64,000 nucleotides of DNA, from the NCBI RefSeq assembly GCF_033025475.1, contig NZ_CP130322.1, forward strand, positions 2,981,001 to 3,045,000, read 5' to 3'. Position 1 is the first letter of the stretch, and the number at the start of each line of letters is the position of its first letter. Source of the stretch: Sphingomonas sp. C3-2 (GTDB lineage Bacteria; Pseudomonadota; Alphaproteobacteria; Sphingomonadales; Sphingomonadaceae). This document shows positions 33,394 through 44,939 of this stretch, one piece after another. Below the pieces are notes generated by a model. That model searched no databases, was not told where the DNA came from, and saw only the letters and a program-made list of their open reading frames with translations. A program made the translations under genes and the position numbers.

Positions 33394-34452
33394 TTATACT
33401 TCAAGCTCCTGGATGCGCGTTTCCAGATGGTTTGTCAGTTGGTAGATATCGGCCAAATCACTGATTTGGTGACGTGTCTCATCCTTTCCTGAAAAGGTGC
33501 TCACGTATTTTACGGTTGCAGCATTGAAGTGCAATCGTGCCAATGATTTGCGATTGTTGTCATCCAGAAGGATGGCTGCATATGATTTGGCATCTCTTAG
33601 GTGGATACGCTTCGGATCGACCAATTTGGCTGCAATCGCTTGAACGATTCGAAAGCCCGAAATTTCTTCTTCCGTCGTTACGATTTCATCATTTGAATTT
33701 TCAGCGGCGGAGGCACTGTCGGGTATATCATTAGGCTCGGACACTTTCAGGGCGGATGATAACCTCTCGGTGACGAGTTCACGCACAATGGAATTGATTG
33801 CCGCTGCAACGTGTTTTGAAAAGTTTTCGCGGATCGCAGGAGTAAGGCGTCCGTCGTGAATCCTTCTGGCCAGCATGGTAACGAATTCATCAGACGGAGC
33901 AGAAAATTCCTTTTCTATCTCCAGCCGCAATTGTGATTGGATTTTTAGTCCGGCCGCTTCCTGAACAATCAGGTCGATATCGAAAGCGGGTTTGGTGAAG
34001 CGTTCAATGATGCGCGTATCGCTTTGCTTAAGGGCATCCAAGCTGAATGTGAAAAATGGCTTCTCGTCCATTTTGTTGGGCTGTTCGATATCTGAATAGA
34101 ATTGATAGACAACGCCATTCGTGAGAATGGCCAACCGCGCTTCAGTGACGCTGAAATAGCGAAAGAGCTGGCTGGCATGGTTGATGTTGAGTGCGATAGA
34201 GACTGGCTTGCATTCAACTAAAATGGAAACCTTTCCCTCCCGGCATACAGCGTAATCGACTTTTTCGCCCTTCTTCGTGCCGACGTCGCACGTAAATTCC
34301 GGGACGACCTCAGAAGGGTTGAACACATCATAGCCGAGCGCCTGGATGAACGGCATGACCAGCGCGGTTTTTGCAGCTTCTTCCGTAAGCAGAACTTCAC
34401 GATGTTCAGTGGCGCGTTTTTGAAGGTCAGCTAGGCGCGTGGCTAATTCCAT
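33394..34452 (-). CDS. Solitary type I restriction HSDR_N-domain nuclease-like protein
   Basis: A 352-residue protein. The N-terminal HSDR_N/PD-(D/E)XK domain carries its catalytic set: Asp66 in KVDYAV and Glu80-x-Lys82 in ILVECKP, preceded by TEEAAKTALVMPFIQALGY. The C-terminal half (about 230-352) is a separate domain with no helicase motif. No hsdM, hsdS or helicase lies nearby. Base composition is visibly AT-richer and codon use is unlike the neighbours, which indicates recent acquisition. RBS GGGAGGGG precedes the ATG. Such lone proteins are widespread; whether they cut DNA is unsettled. Confidence 0.87.
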   Translation of the reverse strand: MELATRLADLQKRATEHREVLLTEEAAKTALVMPFIQALGYDVFNPSEVVPEFTCDVGTKKGEKVDYAVCREGKVSILVECKPVSIALNINHASQLFRYFSVTEARLAILTNGVVYQFYSDIEQPNKMDEKPFFTFSLDALKQSDTRIIERFTKPAFDIDLIVQEAAGLKIQSQLRLEIEKEFSAPSDEFVTMLARRIHDGRLTPAIRENFSKHVAAAINSIVRELVTERLSSALKVSEPNDIPDSASAAENSNDEIVTTEEEISGFRIVQAIAAKLVDPKRIHLRDAKSYAAILLDDNNRKSLARLHFNAATVKYVSTFSGKDETRHQISDLADIYQLTNHLETRIQELEV

Positions 34453-34465
34453 GAATAATCCCCTC

Positions 34466-34488
34466 CCAATATTATTGGTTAGGCTAAC
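34466..34488. promoter_or_regulatory. Two abutting palindromes upstream of the HSDR_N gene
   Basis: ccaatattattgg (34466-34478) and gttaggctaac (34478-34488) are both perfect odd-length palindromes sharing one base, 14 bp before the start codon and touching the RBS. They suggest an operator or a structured 5' end. Confidence 0.45.
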
Positions 34489-34606
34489 AGATAGAAAACT
34501 CTTTTCAACTTTCAGGTGATCATTGATTTAGATTGAAAATGGTCGGGCATTTTCTGTTTCGTGATGGGCCTGGTTGGCTCATCGCTTGCCGTGGCGTCAT
34601 TTGTTT

Positions 34607-36751
34607 TTAGCCGAAATTCGGCACAGCCCCGCCAATCGCCGCCGCAGCCCGCGCCGCGCCGCGCATCGCGCCTTCGATATAGCCGACACCGGTGCAATCG
34701 CCCACTTCGTGCACGGCAAAGCCCGCCGCCTTCAGCTGGTCGGCAAGGGTGAGGTCGCCGGTTGCCCCCTTGGCGACGATGACATGGTCGGCCGGGGCGC
34801 TCTGGCCGGCGCCCTGATTGTCGGTGAAGCGCACCGCATCGCTATCGATCCGGATGTCGGCCGCTCCGGGGTAGAGATCGATTCCGTGTTCCTTCAACTC
34901 GGTGATCAGCCGCATCCGACGGACGATCGTCAGCCCCGCACCAAAGCGCGGTGCATCGTCGACCACGGTGACGGTGCGGCCGCGCTCGGCGAGGAATTCA
35001 GCGAGTTCGAGCCCGACCAGCTCGCCGCCGACGATCGCGATATTCTTGCCCAGCGGCATCCATTTGTGCGTCGCCTGGCGAACGAGATCGAGATTGTCGG
35101 TCAGCCCCGTCGCGGCGCCGATCTTGGTTGCGATACGCGTCGTCCAGCTCGTCTTCGCCTTCAGCGCGTCGGAACTTTCGCCCAGCATCAGCTTGCGCAT
35201 ATCGTCGCCGCTGAACACATGCGGGTGATCATTGCCGGGAATATCGGGGAGCGCACGGCGCGCGCCGGTCGCCACCACCACGGCATCGGGGTTGAGTGAT
35301 TTGAGCAACTCCGGGGTTGCCTGTGTGCGCAGCCGCACGTCGATCCCCGCCTTGTCCACCTGCGCGCGCAGCCAATTGAGCAGCCGTTCATTGGCGGGAT
35401 AGGCGAGCGACGCAAACCGCAGCGTTCCGCCCAGCCGCTCGCCCTGTTCCAACAGGATGACATGATTGCCCGCAGCTTTTAGCCGGCGCGCCGATTCCAT
35501 CCCGCCCGGCCCGCCGCCGATGACGACCACGGTCTTGCCGCTGGCAAGGCTCTTGGGCTGGAGATGCTCGAACCCGGTTTCGGGGCGCACCGCGCAGCGC
35601 AGCGGCTGGCAGACATAGATCGCGCTGATGCAGGTATAGCAATAGATGCAGGGCAGCACCTCGTCCGCGCGCCCCTCTGTGAGCTTTTTGGGCAGCGCCG
35701 GGTCGGCGAGCAGCTTGCGCCCCATCGAGACGAAATCGATCGCACCGCTCGCGATATGCGCGTCGCCCACTTCGGGTTCGATCCGGCCAGATGCGATGAC
35801 GGGGATGGTCAGCGCCTTGCGCAGCTGCGCTGCAAAGGGAAGGTTCAGTCCCGGTTCGTGCGGGGTATGCGATCCCGAATGAAGCTTGGGCTTGCCGGCA
35901 TCGTGATAGGCGGTGGCGGTGATCGCGTCCGCGCCCGCGGCTTCCACCATCTGCGCGGCGCGCACCGCGTCCTCGATCGTGATCCCGCCCTTCTTGCCTT
36001 CCTCGCGCGTGTCGAGCTTCACCCAGACGGGGAAATCGGGGCCGACAGCGGCGCGCACTGCGGCAATCACTTCGAGGAGAAAGCGCATCCGGTTTTCGAG
36101 CGAGCCGCCATATTCGTCGGTGCGCCGGTTCGATTTTGGCGAGATGAAGGACGAGAGCAGATAGCCGTGTCCGGCATGGATCTCGGCCCCGTCAAAGCCG
36201 GCGCGCTTGGCGCGGTCGGCGGCGGCGGCGAACTGGTTGACGACGAAGGCGATGTCCTCGGCGGTCATCACCTTGAAATCGACGCTGCGAATCCGGCCGA
36301 ACGGGGCAGCGGCAAGCTCTTCGGCAAGGAACATCTCGGTAAAGTCGCCCGAGGCCGGCTCGGGAAGCGAGGGACACCAGATCGGGCGTCCGGCGAGCAT
36401 GTCCTCCATCGCAACCAGCCCGCCATGGTGCAGCTGCGGCGCGATCTTGGCGCCGTGCGCATGCGCCGCGCGCACCAATGCTTCGAGCCCGGGGAGAAAA
36501 CGATCGTCCGAAATCGCGATCTGGTTCACCTGATTGCCGCCCACCGGCCAGGCCACGCCCGCCACGCCGGTGATGATCAGCCCGACCCCGCCCTCGGCCT
36601 GCGCCTCGTGATAGCGGATGATGCGTTCGCCGCAGTGGCCGTCAATCTCGGCCAGGCTCGCGCCCATCGCGGTAACGGCAATGCGGTTGCGCAGCTCCAT
36701 CGAACCGATGCGGCCGGGGGAAAGCAGGTGGGGCAGGTGGGTGCGGCTCAT
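34607..36751 (-). CDS. NADH:flavin oxidoreductase / 2,4-dienoyl-CoA reductase-type enzyme
   Basis: A 714-residue protein with FadH-like architecture. An N-terminal OYE-type TIM barrel (1-370) is followed by a Cys cluster for a 4Fe-4S centre (CIYCYTCISAIYVCQPLRC) and an FAD/NAD(P) module with VVIGGGPGGMESARRL and a second Rossmann motif IAIVGGELVGLELAEFLAERG. Family members reduce C=C bonds of enoates or dienoyl-CoA; bile-acid enzymes BaiCD/BaiH share this architecture. It is divergent from the AraC gene at 36970, which is its probable regulator. Confidence 0.9.
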   Translation of the reverse strand: MSRTHLPHLLSPGRIGSMELRNRIAVTAMGASLAEIDGHCGERIIRYHEAQAEGGVGLIITGVAGVAWPVGGNQVNQIAISDDRFLPGLEALVRAAHAHGAKIAPQLHHGGLVAMEDMLAGRPIWCPSLPEPASGDFTEMFLAEELAAAPFGRIRSVDFKVMTAEDIAFVVNQFAAAADRAKRAGFDGAEIHAGHGYLLSSFISPKSNRRTDEYGGSLENRMRFLLEVIAAVRAAVGPDFPVWVKLDTREEGKKGGITIEDAVRAAQMVEAAGADAITATAYHDAGKPKLHSGSHTPHEPGLNLPFAAQLRKALTIPVIASGRIEPEVGDAHIASGAIDFVSMGRKLLADPALPKKLTEGRADEVLPCIYCYTCISAIYVCQPLRCAVRPETGFEHLQPKSLASGKTVVVIGGGPGGMESARRLKAAGNHVILLEQGERLGGTLRFASLAYPANERLLNWLRAQVDKAGIDVRLRTQATPELLKSLNPDAVVVATGARRALPDIPGNDHPHVFSGDDMRKLMLGESSDALKAKTSWTTRIATKIGAATGLTDNLDLVRQATHKWMPLGKNIAIVGGELVGLELAEFLAERGRTVTVVDDAPRFGAGLTIVRRMRLITELKEHGIDLYPGAADIRIDSDAVRFTDNQGAGQSAPADHVIVAKGATGDLTLADQLKAAGFAVHEVGDCTGVGYIEGAMRGAARAAAAIGGAVPNFG

Positions 36752-36969
36752 CGCATATAGTCCGTTTTGGGGTGATCGAACCGCGAGCCTGCCGCTAAAT
36801 ACGAGTGATCACTATCCACGTATTTTACGCAAAACGATCATTTTTGTGGGAAATGGTGTAAGAATAGGAGGTGTCAAGCGCGAAATTCGATTGAATCATG
36901 TTGAATCTTGGCTAGCCTGCCCCGCAGACAAGGTCGGGCGAACCGCCTGTCGGAGGGAGAGCGTAGACG
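36752..36969. promoter_or_regulatory. Divergent promoter region, oxidoreductase / AraC
   Basis: 218 bp with an AT-rich centre. Candidate sites are the palindrome gtgatcac at 36805-36812 and cgta-ttt-tacg at about 36819-36829. An AGGAGG-like RBS precedes the AraC start. Which protein binds is not known. Confidence 0.4.
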
Positions 36970-37833
36970 ATGAAGTCCTGGCAGGAAGGGCGTGTCGAAA
37001 CGGTGGCGGTGGACGGTATGGTCGTCCGGCTGTGCAAACCGTGGCTGCTCAATGCTGACACTCCGGAACTGAGCGGGTGTGAAACCACCTATCAGGTCGG
37101 GCTGTGGACTTCGGAAAGCTGCCGTCCCAAGGGCCAGTTCCGCTTCGGCGCCCATGCCGACAGCATGCCGATGGGCCGGATCAGCTATGTTCCCGCAGGC
37201 GTGAAGTGGAGCGCCACGATTGAATCGCAGGAAGACGCGCGTGCCGCCTTGTTCTGCGATTTCGATCCCGGCCGCTTCCGCAATGTCACGGGGCTCGATC
37301 CGGACGAGGGCAGCCGCCATCTTGTGGCCTGCCACACCGTCACGACGCCAAGAATGCAACAGGCGCTGTGGGCGCTGCTCGAGGAAGTGAACATGCCGGG
37401 ATTTGGGCACCACATGTCGGTTGAGGCCCTTGGCCAGCTCATCATGGTAGAGGTCGCCCGCTATTTCCGGGGCGTCGAAACCATCGACGAACGGCGCTGC
37501 AAGGGGTTGTCCGACGTGCAGGTCGCGCGGATCCGCGGGTTTATCGAGGAAAGCAGCGGTCAGCGGATCACCATCCGCGCGATCGCCGATCTCTGCGGTA
37601 TCAGTTCCTCGCACATGCGCCGCGTGTTCAAGGAGACGACGGGGCTCAGCCTTGGCGCCTATGTTGAACAGGTGCGCATCGCACGGGCCAAGGCTCTGCT
37701 CGGGGAAAACCGTCTGCCGCTCAAGCAGATCGCGTTCCAGCTGGGTTTTGCCAATCCCAGTGCGTTCTCGGCGGCCTTCCGCCGGGCAACGGGCAGCACA
37801 CCGCGCAACTATCGGCTCGCACTCGCAGCCTGA
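36970..37833 (+). CDS. AraC-family transcriptional regulator
   Basis: A 287-residue protein with an N-terminal ligand-binding cupin-like half and a C-terminal double HTH (IRAIADLCGISSSHMRRVFK, then PLKQIAFQLGFANPSAFSAAFRRATG). GGAGGGAGAGC precedes the ATG. It is transcribed away from the oxidoreductase gene and toward the TonB-dependent receptor, so it probably controls one or both. Its HTH closely resembles that of the AraC protein at 41454-42299. Confidence 0.9.
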   Translation: MKSWQEGRVETVAVDGMVVRLCKPWLLNADTPELSGCETTYQVGLWTSESCRPKGQFRFGAHADSMPMGRISYVPAGVKWSATIESQEDARAALFCDFDPGRFRNVTGLDPDEGSRHLVACHTVTTPRMQQALWALLEEVNMPGFGHHMSVEALGQLIMVEVARYFRGVETIDERRCKGLSDVQVARIRGFIEESSGQRITIRAIADLCGISSSHMRRVFKETTGLSLGAYVEQVRIARAKALLGENRLPLKQIAFQLGFANPSAFSAAFRRATGSTPRNYRLALAA

Positions 37834-38118
37834 TCGAAGATCGTACGCGCGCTGATTATTGCGCCTTCGCATCAATTCTGACGAAAGCTGCTCGCCGCGC
37901 TTGCGGGAGGCAACGGGCATGGGCAACGGCGGCGCCTGACAACACGGCGCCGCAAGCGCCTGTCGCTGTCACGGCATAACAGAGGCGGAAAAATCCGTCC
38001 GCCGCCACCGCGCCGCAAATGTGCAGGGCGTGTTGGCCGATCCGGCTTCTGCTGACGCAACGTCACGGGGCCACTGCATATCGAAAACAGCCCATTTTGA
38101 ATGGAGAGGGGCCTTTCA

Positions 38119-40356
38119 ATGAAGAGTCTTGGTAATCTGTTGCTTGCATCCGTCGCATTTCTGCCAGCCATGGCACAGGCGCAGGACGCGCCTTCCGGGA
38201 TCGAGGACATCGTCGTCACCGCGCAGAAGCGCGCAGAAAACCTTCAGGACACGCCGATCGCGATCACCGCGTTCACGGCGGATTCGCTTGCGAACATGGG
38301 CACCAGCAACGTGTCCGATCTCGCGCGCAACACCCCCAGCCTCTATGCGGCGCCTTATCCCAGCTCGTCGAACACCGTGACGCTCTATATCCGCGGTCTC
38401 GGCGTCAACGATCCGATGCAGATCACCAAGGACGGCGCAGTCGGCGTCTATGTCGACGGTTTCTACATGTCGCGCCCGCAAACCTCGACGGTCGATCTCG
38501 CCGATGTCGAGCGCGTCGAAATCCTGCGCGGCCCGCAGGGCACGCTGTACGGCCGCAACACCACGGGCGGCGCGGTCAACATCGTCAGCCGCAAGCCCAC
38601 GGGCGAATTCGGCGTGCGCCAGACGCTTACGCTCGGCAATTACGATCATGTCCGCAGCCTGACGAACATCGATCTGCCCGCAGTGGGCGATTTCGCGGTC
38701 AAGCTCACCTTTCTCGGCAGCGCGCGCGACGGCTGGGCCCGCAATCCGCGCGGCAATGATTTCAACAAGGAAAGCCAGATGGCGGGCCGCGCGGCGGTGC
38801 GCTGGACGCCGTCGTCCGATGTCACCGTCGACTATGCGTTCGACAAGGGCCGCGTTGAAAGCACGCCGATCTATTATGTGAACGATTCGCTTGTCGGCGT
38901 GTATCCGGGCTACACGGCGGATCCGAAGCGCCCGTACCGCGAATTCGATCTGCCCGAAAGCGTCACCGAATTCGAAGGCCACTCGCTCACCGGTGAATGG
39001 CAGGCTTCGAACGATCTGACGCTGCGTCTCCTGCTCGGCATGCGCGATCTCGATTTCCTTGCGGTGCAGGATTATGCCGAGGCATTCGGCGTGCCCTTCC
39101 GCTCGCGCGATGTGCTCGACAGCCGTCAATATACCGCAGAGCTTCAGGCCGTCGGCTCGCTGGGCGACCGGATCGATTATGTCGCGGGTCTCTATTATTT
39201 CCGCGAAAAGGTCGGCCACCCGCAATATGTTTCGATCCTCGACGGGGCTATCGAAAATAATCGCGACGTGAATGCGCGGGCACGCTCGCTGGCCGCCTAT
39301 ACCCAGGTCACCTGGACCCCGGACATGCTCGACGATCGCCTCGCCCTTACCCTCGGCGCGCGCTACACCAATGATCGCCGCAGCGCGACGCGCGACCTGA
39401 CGTCGGTCTTCCACGCGGCCCCCGGCGTCGATGTCGATCTGCGCCCGCGTGAAGATGGCATCAGCAACGCGCAGAAGTTCAGCCGCTTCAATCCGTCCTT
39501 CACCGCCAATTTCCGGGCAACCGAGGACGTCACCGCCTATGCCAAGGTGTCGACCGGCTACCGGGCGGGTGGTTCGAACGAATCCGGCATGGATTTCACG
39601 CGCACCTTCGGCCCTGAAAAGGTCATCAACTATGAAGTCGGCCTGAAGACCGATCTGTTCGACCGGCGCGCGCGTATCAATCTTGCCGCGTTCATGCTCG
39701 ACTATAAGGCGCTTCAGCTCGATACCTCGCCCAGCGAGACCGATCGTTCGATCACCGATACGATCAATGCGGGCAACGCCAAGATCAAGGGGTTCGAGGC
39801 CGAAGTCACGCTGGCTCCGGTCAGGGATTTCACGATCACCGGCTCCTATTCGTTCCTCGACGCCAAGCTGCGCGACATCTACGTCACGCCGGGGTCGACC
39901 TTCGATCCGAACATCAGCCCGCTCGCGGCGTCGATGGGCTTCCAGATCGGTGACGACGTGTCGGATCGCTATGTGCTCTCCTTCGCGCCGCGCCACAGCT
40001 ATTCGATCGCGGGTGACTGGACCTTCCTGCGCAACGACAATGGCAATTTCGCCGCCCATGTCGATTATGTGTGGAAGGATTATGCCTATACCACGGCGGG
40101 CGCGGGCTCGGCGGTGCCGGGGCACGAGATTTACCGCATTCCGGCTTACGGCCTGCTCGGTGCGCGTCTCACCTACACGCACGAATTGTCGGACGATCGC
40201 AATGTCCGCTTCTCGATCTGGGGCCGCAACATCACCGATAAGCGCTACAAGTCGCACGTCGTTGGGAATGGCGATATCGTGCAGGGTTATTTCAGCACGG
40301 CCTATTCAATGGGGACGCCGGCAACCTACGGGATCGAATTCGGCTTCGATCTTTAA
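38119..40356 (+). CDS. TonB-dependent receptor
   Basis: A 745-residue outer-membrane receptor. Signal peptide residues 1-21 (ends MAQAQ), TonB-box-like DIVVTAQKR, plug motifs LRGPQGTLYGRNTTGGAVNI, a 22-strand barrel, and a C-terminal strand ending FGFDL. The ATG at 38119 is preferred over 38101 because GGAGAGGGG then falls upstream. This sphingomonad-type receptor commonly imports hydrophobic or aromatic compounds. Confidence 0.93.
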   Translation: MKSLGNLLLASVAFLPAMAQAQDAPSGIEDIVVTAQKRAENLQDTPIAITAFTADSLANMGTSNVSDLARNTPSLYAAPYPSSSNTVTLYIRGLGVNDPMQITKDGAVGVYVDGFYMSRPQTSTVDLADVERVEILRGPQGTLYGRNTTGGAVNIVSRKPTGEFGVRQTLTLGNYDHVRSLTNIDLPAVGDFAVKLTFLGSARDGWARNPRGNDFNKESQMAGRAAVRWTPSSDVTVDYAFDKGRVESTPIYYVNDSLVGVYPGYTADPKRPYREFDLPESVTEFEGHSLTGEWQASNDLTLRLLLGMRDLDFLAVQDYAEAFGVPFRSRDVLDSRQYTAELQAVGSLGDRIDYVAGLYYFREKVGHPQYVSILDGAIENNRDVNARARSLAAYTQVTWTPDMLDDRLALTLGARYTNDRRSATRDLTSVFHAAPGVDVDLRPREDGISNAQKFSRFNPSFTANFRATEDVTAYAKVSTGYRAGGSNESGMDFTRTFGPEKVINYEVGLKTDLFDRRARINLAAFMLDYKALQLDTSPSETDRSITDTINAGNAKIKGFEAEVTLAPVRDFTITGSYSFLDAKLRDIYVTPGSTFDPNISPLAASMGFQIGDDVSDRYVLSFAPRHSYSIAGDWTFLRNDNGNFAAHVDYVWKDYAYTTAGAGSAVPGHEIYRIPAYGLLGARLTYTHELSDDRNVRFSIWGRNITDKRYKSHVVGNGDIVQGYFSTAYSMGTPATYGIEFGFDL

Positions 40357-40421
40357 TCTGAAGCGATTTCGAAGCAGATGGATGGCATCTGCTGACTTGG
40401 AAATCGCGGCATAACGAAAAA

Positions 40422-40453
40422 GCGGTGCCCGATCCCATCGGATCGGACACCGC
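40422..40453 (-). terminator. Rho-independent terminator between convergent genes
   Basis: Stem gcggtg-c-ccgatcc / ggatcgg-a-caccgc with a 4-base loop, followed on the minus strand by TTTTTC. Serves the hydrolase gene at 40510-41364 and may also stop the receptor gene. Confidence 0.88.
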
Positions 40454-40464
40454 GCGAGGGGAGG

Positions 40465-40497
40465 GCCGCCGCGGACCTGAAAGGGAACCGCGGCGGC
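40465..40497. terminator. Second hairpin between the convergent genes
   Basis: A perfect 10-bp inverted repeat (gccgccgcgg / ccgcggcggc) with a 13-base loop, 12 bp past the hydrolase stop. No T run on either side. Confidence 0.5.
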
Positions 40498-40509
40498 TGA
40501 ACCGCAGCT

Positions 40510-41364
40510 TTAAGCGCGCGTCAGATATTCGAGCGCGATCGACTGGAATTCGTCGCGGCGCTCGATCATCGCCCAGTGGCCGCATTTCGGGAATACGTGC
40601 AGTTCGCAATTGGGGATGAGCCGCATCGGCAGCAGCGCGCCGTCGAGCGGGTTCACCCGGTCATCGCGGCCCCAGGTCAACAGCGTCGGCGACTGGATAC
40701 GCGGCAGATGGGCGAAATGCTGCACGGCGTCCATCCCGCGCTGCATCTCGGCGATCGCGTTCAGCGCCTCGCGCGTATAGATTTTCCGGCTCGTTTCCAT
40801 CGTCATCGGCTCGATCGCGGCGTTGTAGCGCAGGTCGATCAGTTCGTCGGTGACAAGCGCCTGATCATAAACCATCGAGCGCAGCCAGCTTTCGATCCGC
40901 GCGCGGGTCGGGTCCTCGATGAAATCGACAAGCCGGGTCAGCCCTTCGCCTGGAAAGCTCGAAAAGATGTTCACGCCGATCCCGCCGATCGCGATGAAGC
41001 GTCCGGCCTTTTCGGGGAAGCGGGCGGCAAGGTGCGCGGCGATGATCGCGCCATAGGAATTGCCGATGAGATGCGCGCTTTCCAGTCCCATCGCGTCGAT
41101 GAAGCGCGCGATCGCGTCGACTGTCGCGGGGATGGGGATGCCGGTCACCGGATCGCTGCGGCCATAGCCGGGCAGATCGGGGACGATGCAGCGGAAATGC
41201 GGCGCGAAAAAGTCGAGGTTCCCGCCGAAATTGGCCCAGCCGGTCACCCCGGGCCCCGATCCGTGGAGCAGGATCAGCGCGGGGCCTTCGCCCGCTTCGT
41301 GGTAATGCATGGTGCCGGTGCCGATCTCGATGGTCCGGCTGGTAGTGTCGAATGAATAGGTCAA
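40510..41364 (-). CDS. Alpha/beta hydrolase, meta-cleavage-product (C-C bond) hydrolase type
   Basis: A 284-residue enzyme with the oxyanion segment HGSGPGVTGWANF (34-46) typical of BphD/HsaD-type hydrolases, nucleophile Ser103 in GNSYG, Asp in GRDDRVNP, and His in CGHWAMIE. Family members split C-C bonds in ring-cleavage products of aromatics or steroids (HsaD/TesD). The start is TTG at 41364 behind an excellent GGAGGATGTT. No ring-cleavage dioxygenase is visible nearby, so the substrate is unknown. Confidence 0.87.
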   Translation of the reverse strand: MTYSFDTTSRTIEIGTGTMHYHEAGEGPALILLHGSGPGVTGWANFGGNLDFFAPHFRCIVPDLPGYGRSDPVTGIPIPATVDAIARFIDAMGLESAHLIGNSYGAIIAAHLAARFPEKAGRFIAIGGIGVNIFSSFPGEGLTRLVDFIEDPTRARIESWLRSMVYDQALVTDELIDLRYNAAIEPMTMETSRKIYTREALNAIAEMQRGMDAVQHFAHLPRIQSPTLLTWGRDDRVNPLDGALLPMRLIPNCELHVFPKCGHWAMIERRDEFQSIALEYLTRA

Positions 41365-41453
41365 AACATCCTCCGTGCGCGCCGTGCTTCGGCGTCTTGG
41401 GGAGGGATCATTGGCGTCCGTGCCAGAAATGCAATGCTTCAGCGTGGCAACAT

Positions 41454-42299
41454 TCAGTTTTTCAGCATTTTTCGATAATTTCCGGGGCTCGTCCCGGTCA
41501 GTCGGCGAAAGGCGATTGAAAAGCTTGCCGGGTTGGCAAAACCCATTCGTGCGGCGATCTGCTTCAGCGGCATCGCGGTGCCCGCCAACAGCGCCTGGGT
41601 CTGCTCCAGCCGGATCTGTTCGACGAAACTGTGCACCGTCGCGCCCATGCTCTGCTTGAATGCGCGCATGAAATGGGCGCGGCTCAGCCCGGTCAGCGTC
41701 GCCAGATCGGTCACCTTCACCCCGCCGACCGGCCAGTCGCGCACATAATCCTCGATGGTGCGCAGCTGGTGCGGGGTCAGTCCGCCGCGCGCCAGCGGCT
41801 CGTCTCCGCGCATCGTGTGGAATAGCCGCGCCAGTTCGATCGGCAGCACGCTGGTCAGCGCATCCACCAATATGTCGCTGCCAAAACCGGGGGTGATCAC
41901 TTCCTGCCCCAGCCGGCGCATCGTGTCGGTGATCCGGCCCGATCGCAGATCATAACAGCGCGCCAGTTCGCGCCGATCCAGGCTTGTCTCGAAATCGGCC
42001 AGCGCGTCGATCTGGCCGGGGGCAAAGGAACAGGCCACCATGTCCTGCGGGCCACCGGGGCCGCTGCCATACAGCGCATGGCCGGCGGGCACGAAGATCA
42101 GTTCGCCCAGTTCGGCAAGGCTGTTCTGGGGCCCCGCCTGAAACTGGCCGACATTGCGGCGCTGCGGCGTGGTCATCAGCGTCAGCGTATGGTTGGACGG
42201 CAATCCCACCATTTCAGACGGTTTTTCATAATGATAGGTCTGAACCCTTATGCGGGTGGGCCCATTGTGCATCTCGGCCCGGACGATATTGCGACTCAT
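41454..42299 (-). CDS. AraC-family transcriptional regulator
   Basis: A 281-residue protein from the ATG at 42299 (GGAGAGG upstream). N-terminal cupin-like sensor; C-terminal HTH pair VTDLATLTGLSRAHFMRAFK and PLKQIAARMGFANPASFSIAFRRLTG. It is divergent from the receptor at 42575, which it probably controls along with the downstream catabolic genes. Paralogue of the regulator at 36970. Confidence 0.9.
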   Translation of the reverse strand: MSRNIVRAEMHNGPTRIRVQTYHYEKPSEMVGLPSNHTLTLMTTPQRRNVGQFQAGPQNSLAELGELIFVPAGHALYGSGPGGPQDMVACSFAPGQIDALADFETSLDRRELARCYDLRSGRITDTMRRLGQEVITPGFGSDILVDALTSVLPIELARLFHTMRGDEPLARGGLTPHQLRTIEDYVRDWPVGGVKVTDLATLTGLSRAHFMRAFKQSMGATVHSFVEQIRLEQTQALLAGTAMPLKQIAARMGFANPASFSIAFRRLTGTSPGNYRKMLKN

Positions 42300-42574
42300 C
42301 CACCTCTCCACACGCGTCAGGGCCCTTTGCCGGGCAAACCTTGTCCGCTTGCAAAGGCTAACACGGGCTTTGCGGTGAAAACAACTCGCATGGCGCAATC
42401 TCCGGTCGCGGCACGGCTTTCGCACGAATCATTTTGTGTCACGATCGGATAATCAGAGCACTTTTGGAAAAGACGTGCCCGGTGCGTCCGGGCCCCCAAT
42501 CGTTACTCTCTGCGCGTACGAGAAATCAGACGCTCAGGACCCGAAATCGGGCCGGGCAGCAAGGGGAGGACTTT

Positions 42575-44875
<2,301 letters not shown>

Positions 44876-44882
44876 TGGGCGC

Positions 44883-44909
44883 GGGCGGAACGCATCGGTC
44901 GTTCCGCCC
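44883..44909 (+). terminator. Hairpin after the receptor gene
   Basis: A perfect 9-bp stem (gggcggaac / gttccgccc) just past the stop, without a T run. It may attenuate rather than end transcription into the downstream catabolic genes. Confidence 0.6.
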
Positions 44910-44939
44910 GTCCGCCTCGCACGTTGTACGGGTGATTGC

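Noticed and set aside
34607-36751. Naming the oxidoreductase fadH or baiCD
   Set aside because: Architecture fits several subfamilies and the catalytic residues that separate them cannot be judged without an alignment.
38116-40257. 713-codon frame on the minus strand opposite a TonB-dependent receptor
   Set aside because: Antisense shadow of the receptor gene; repetitive Arg/Ile/Asp composition and no start signal.
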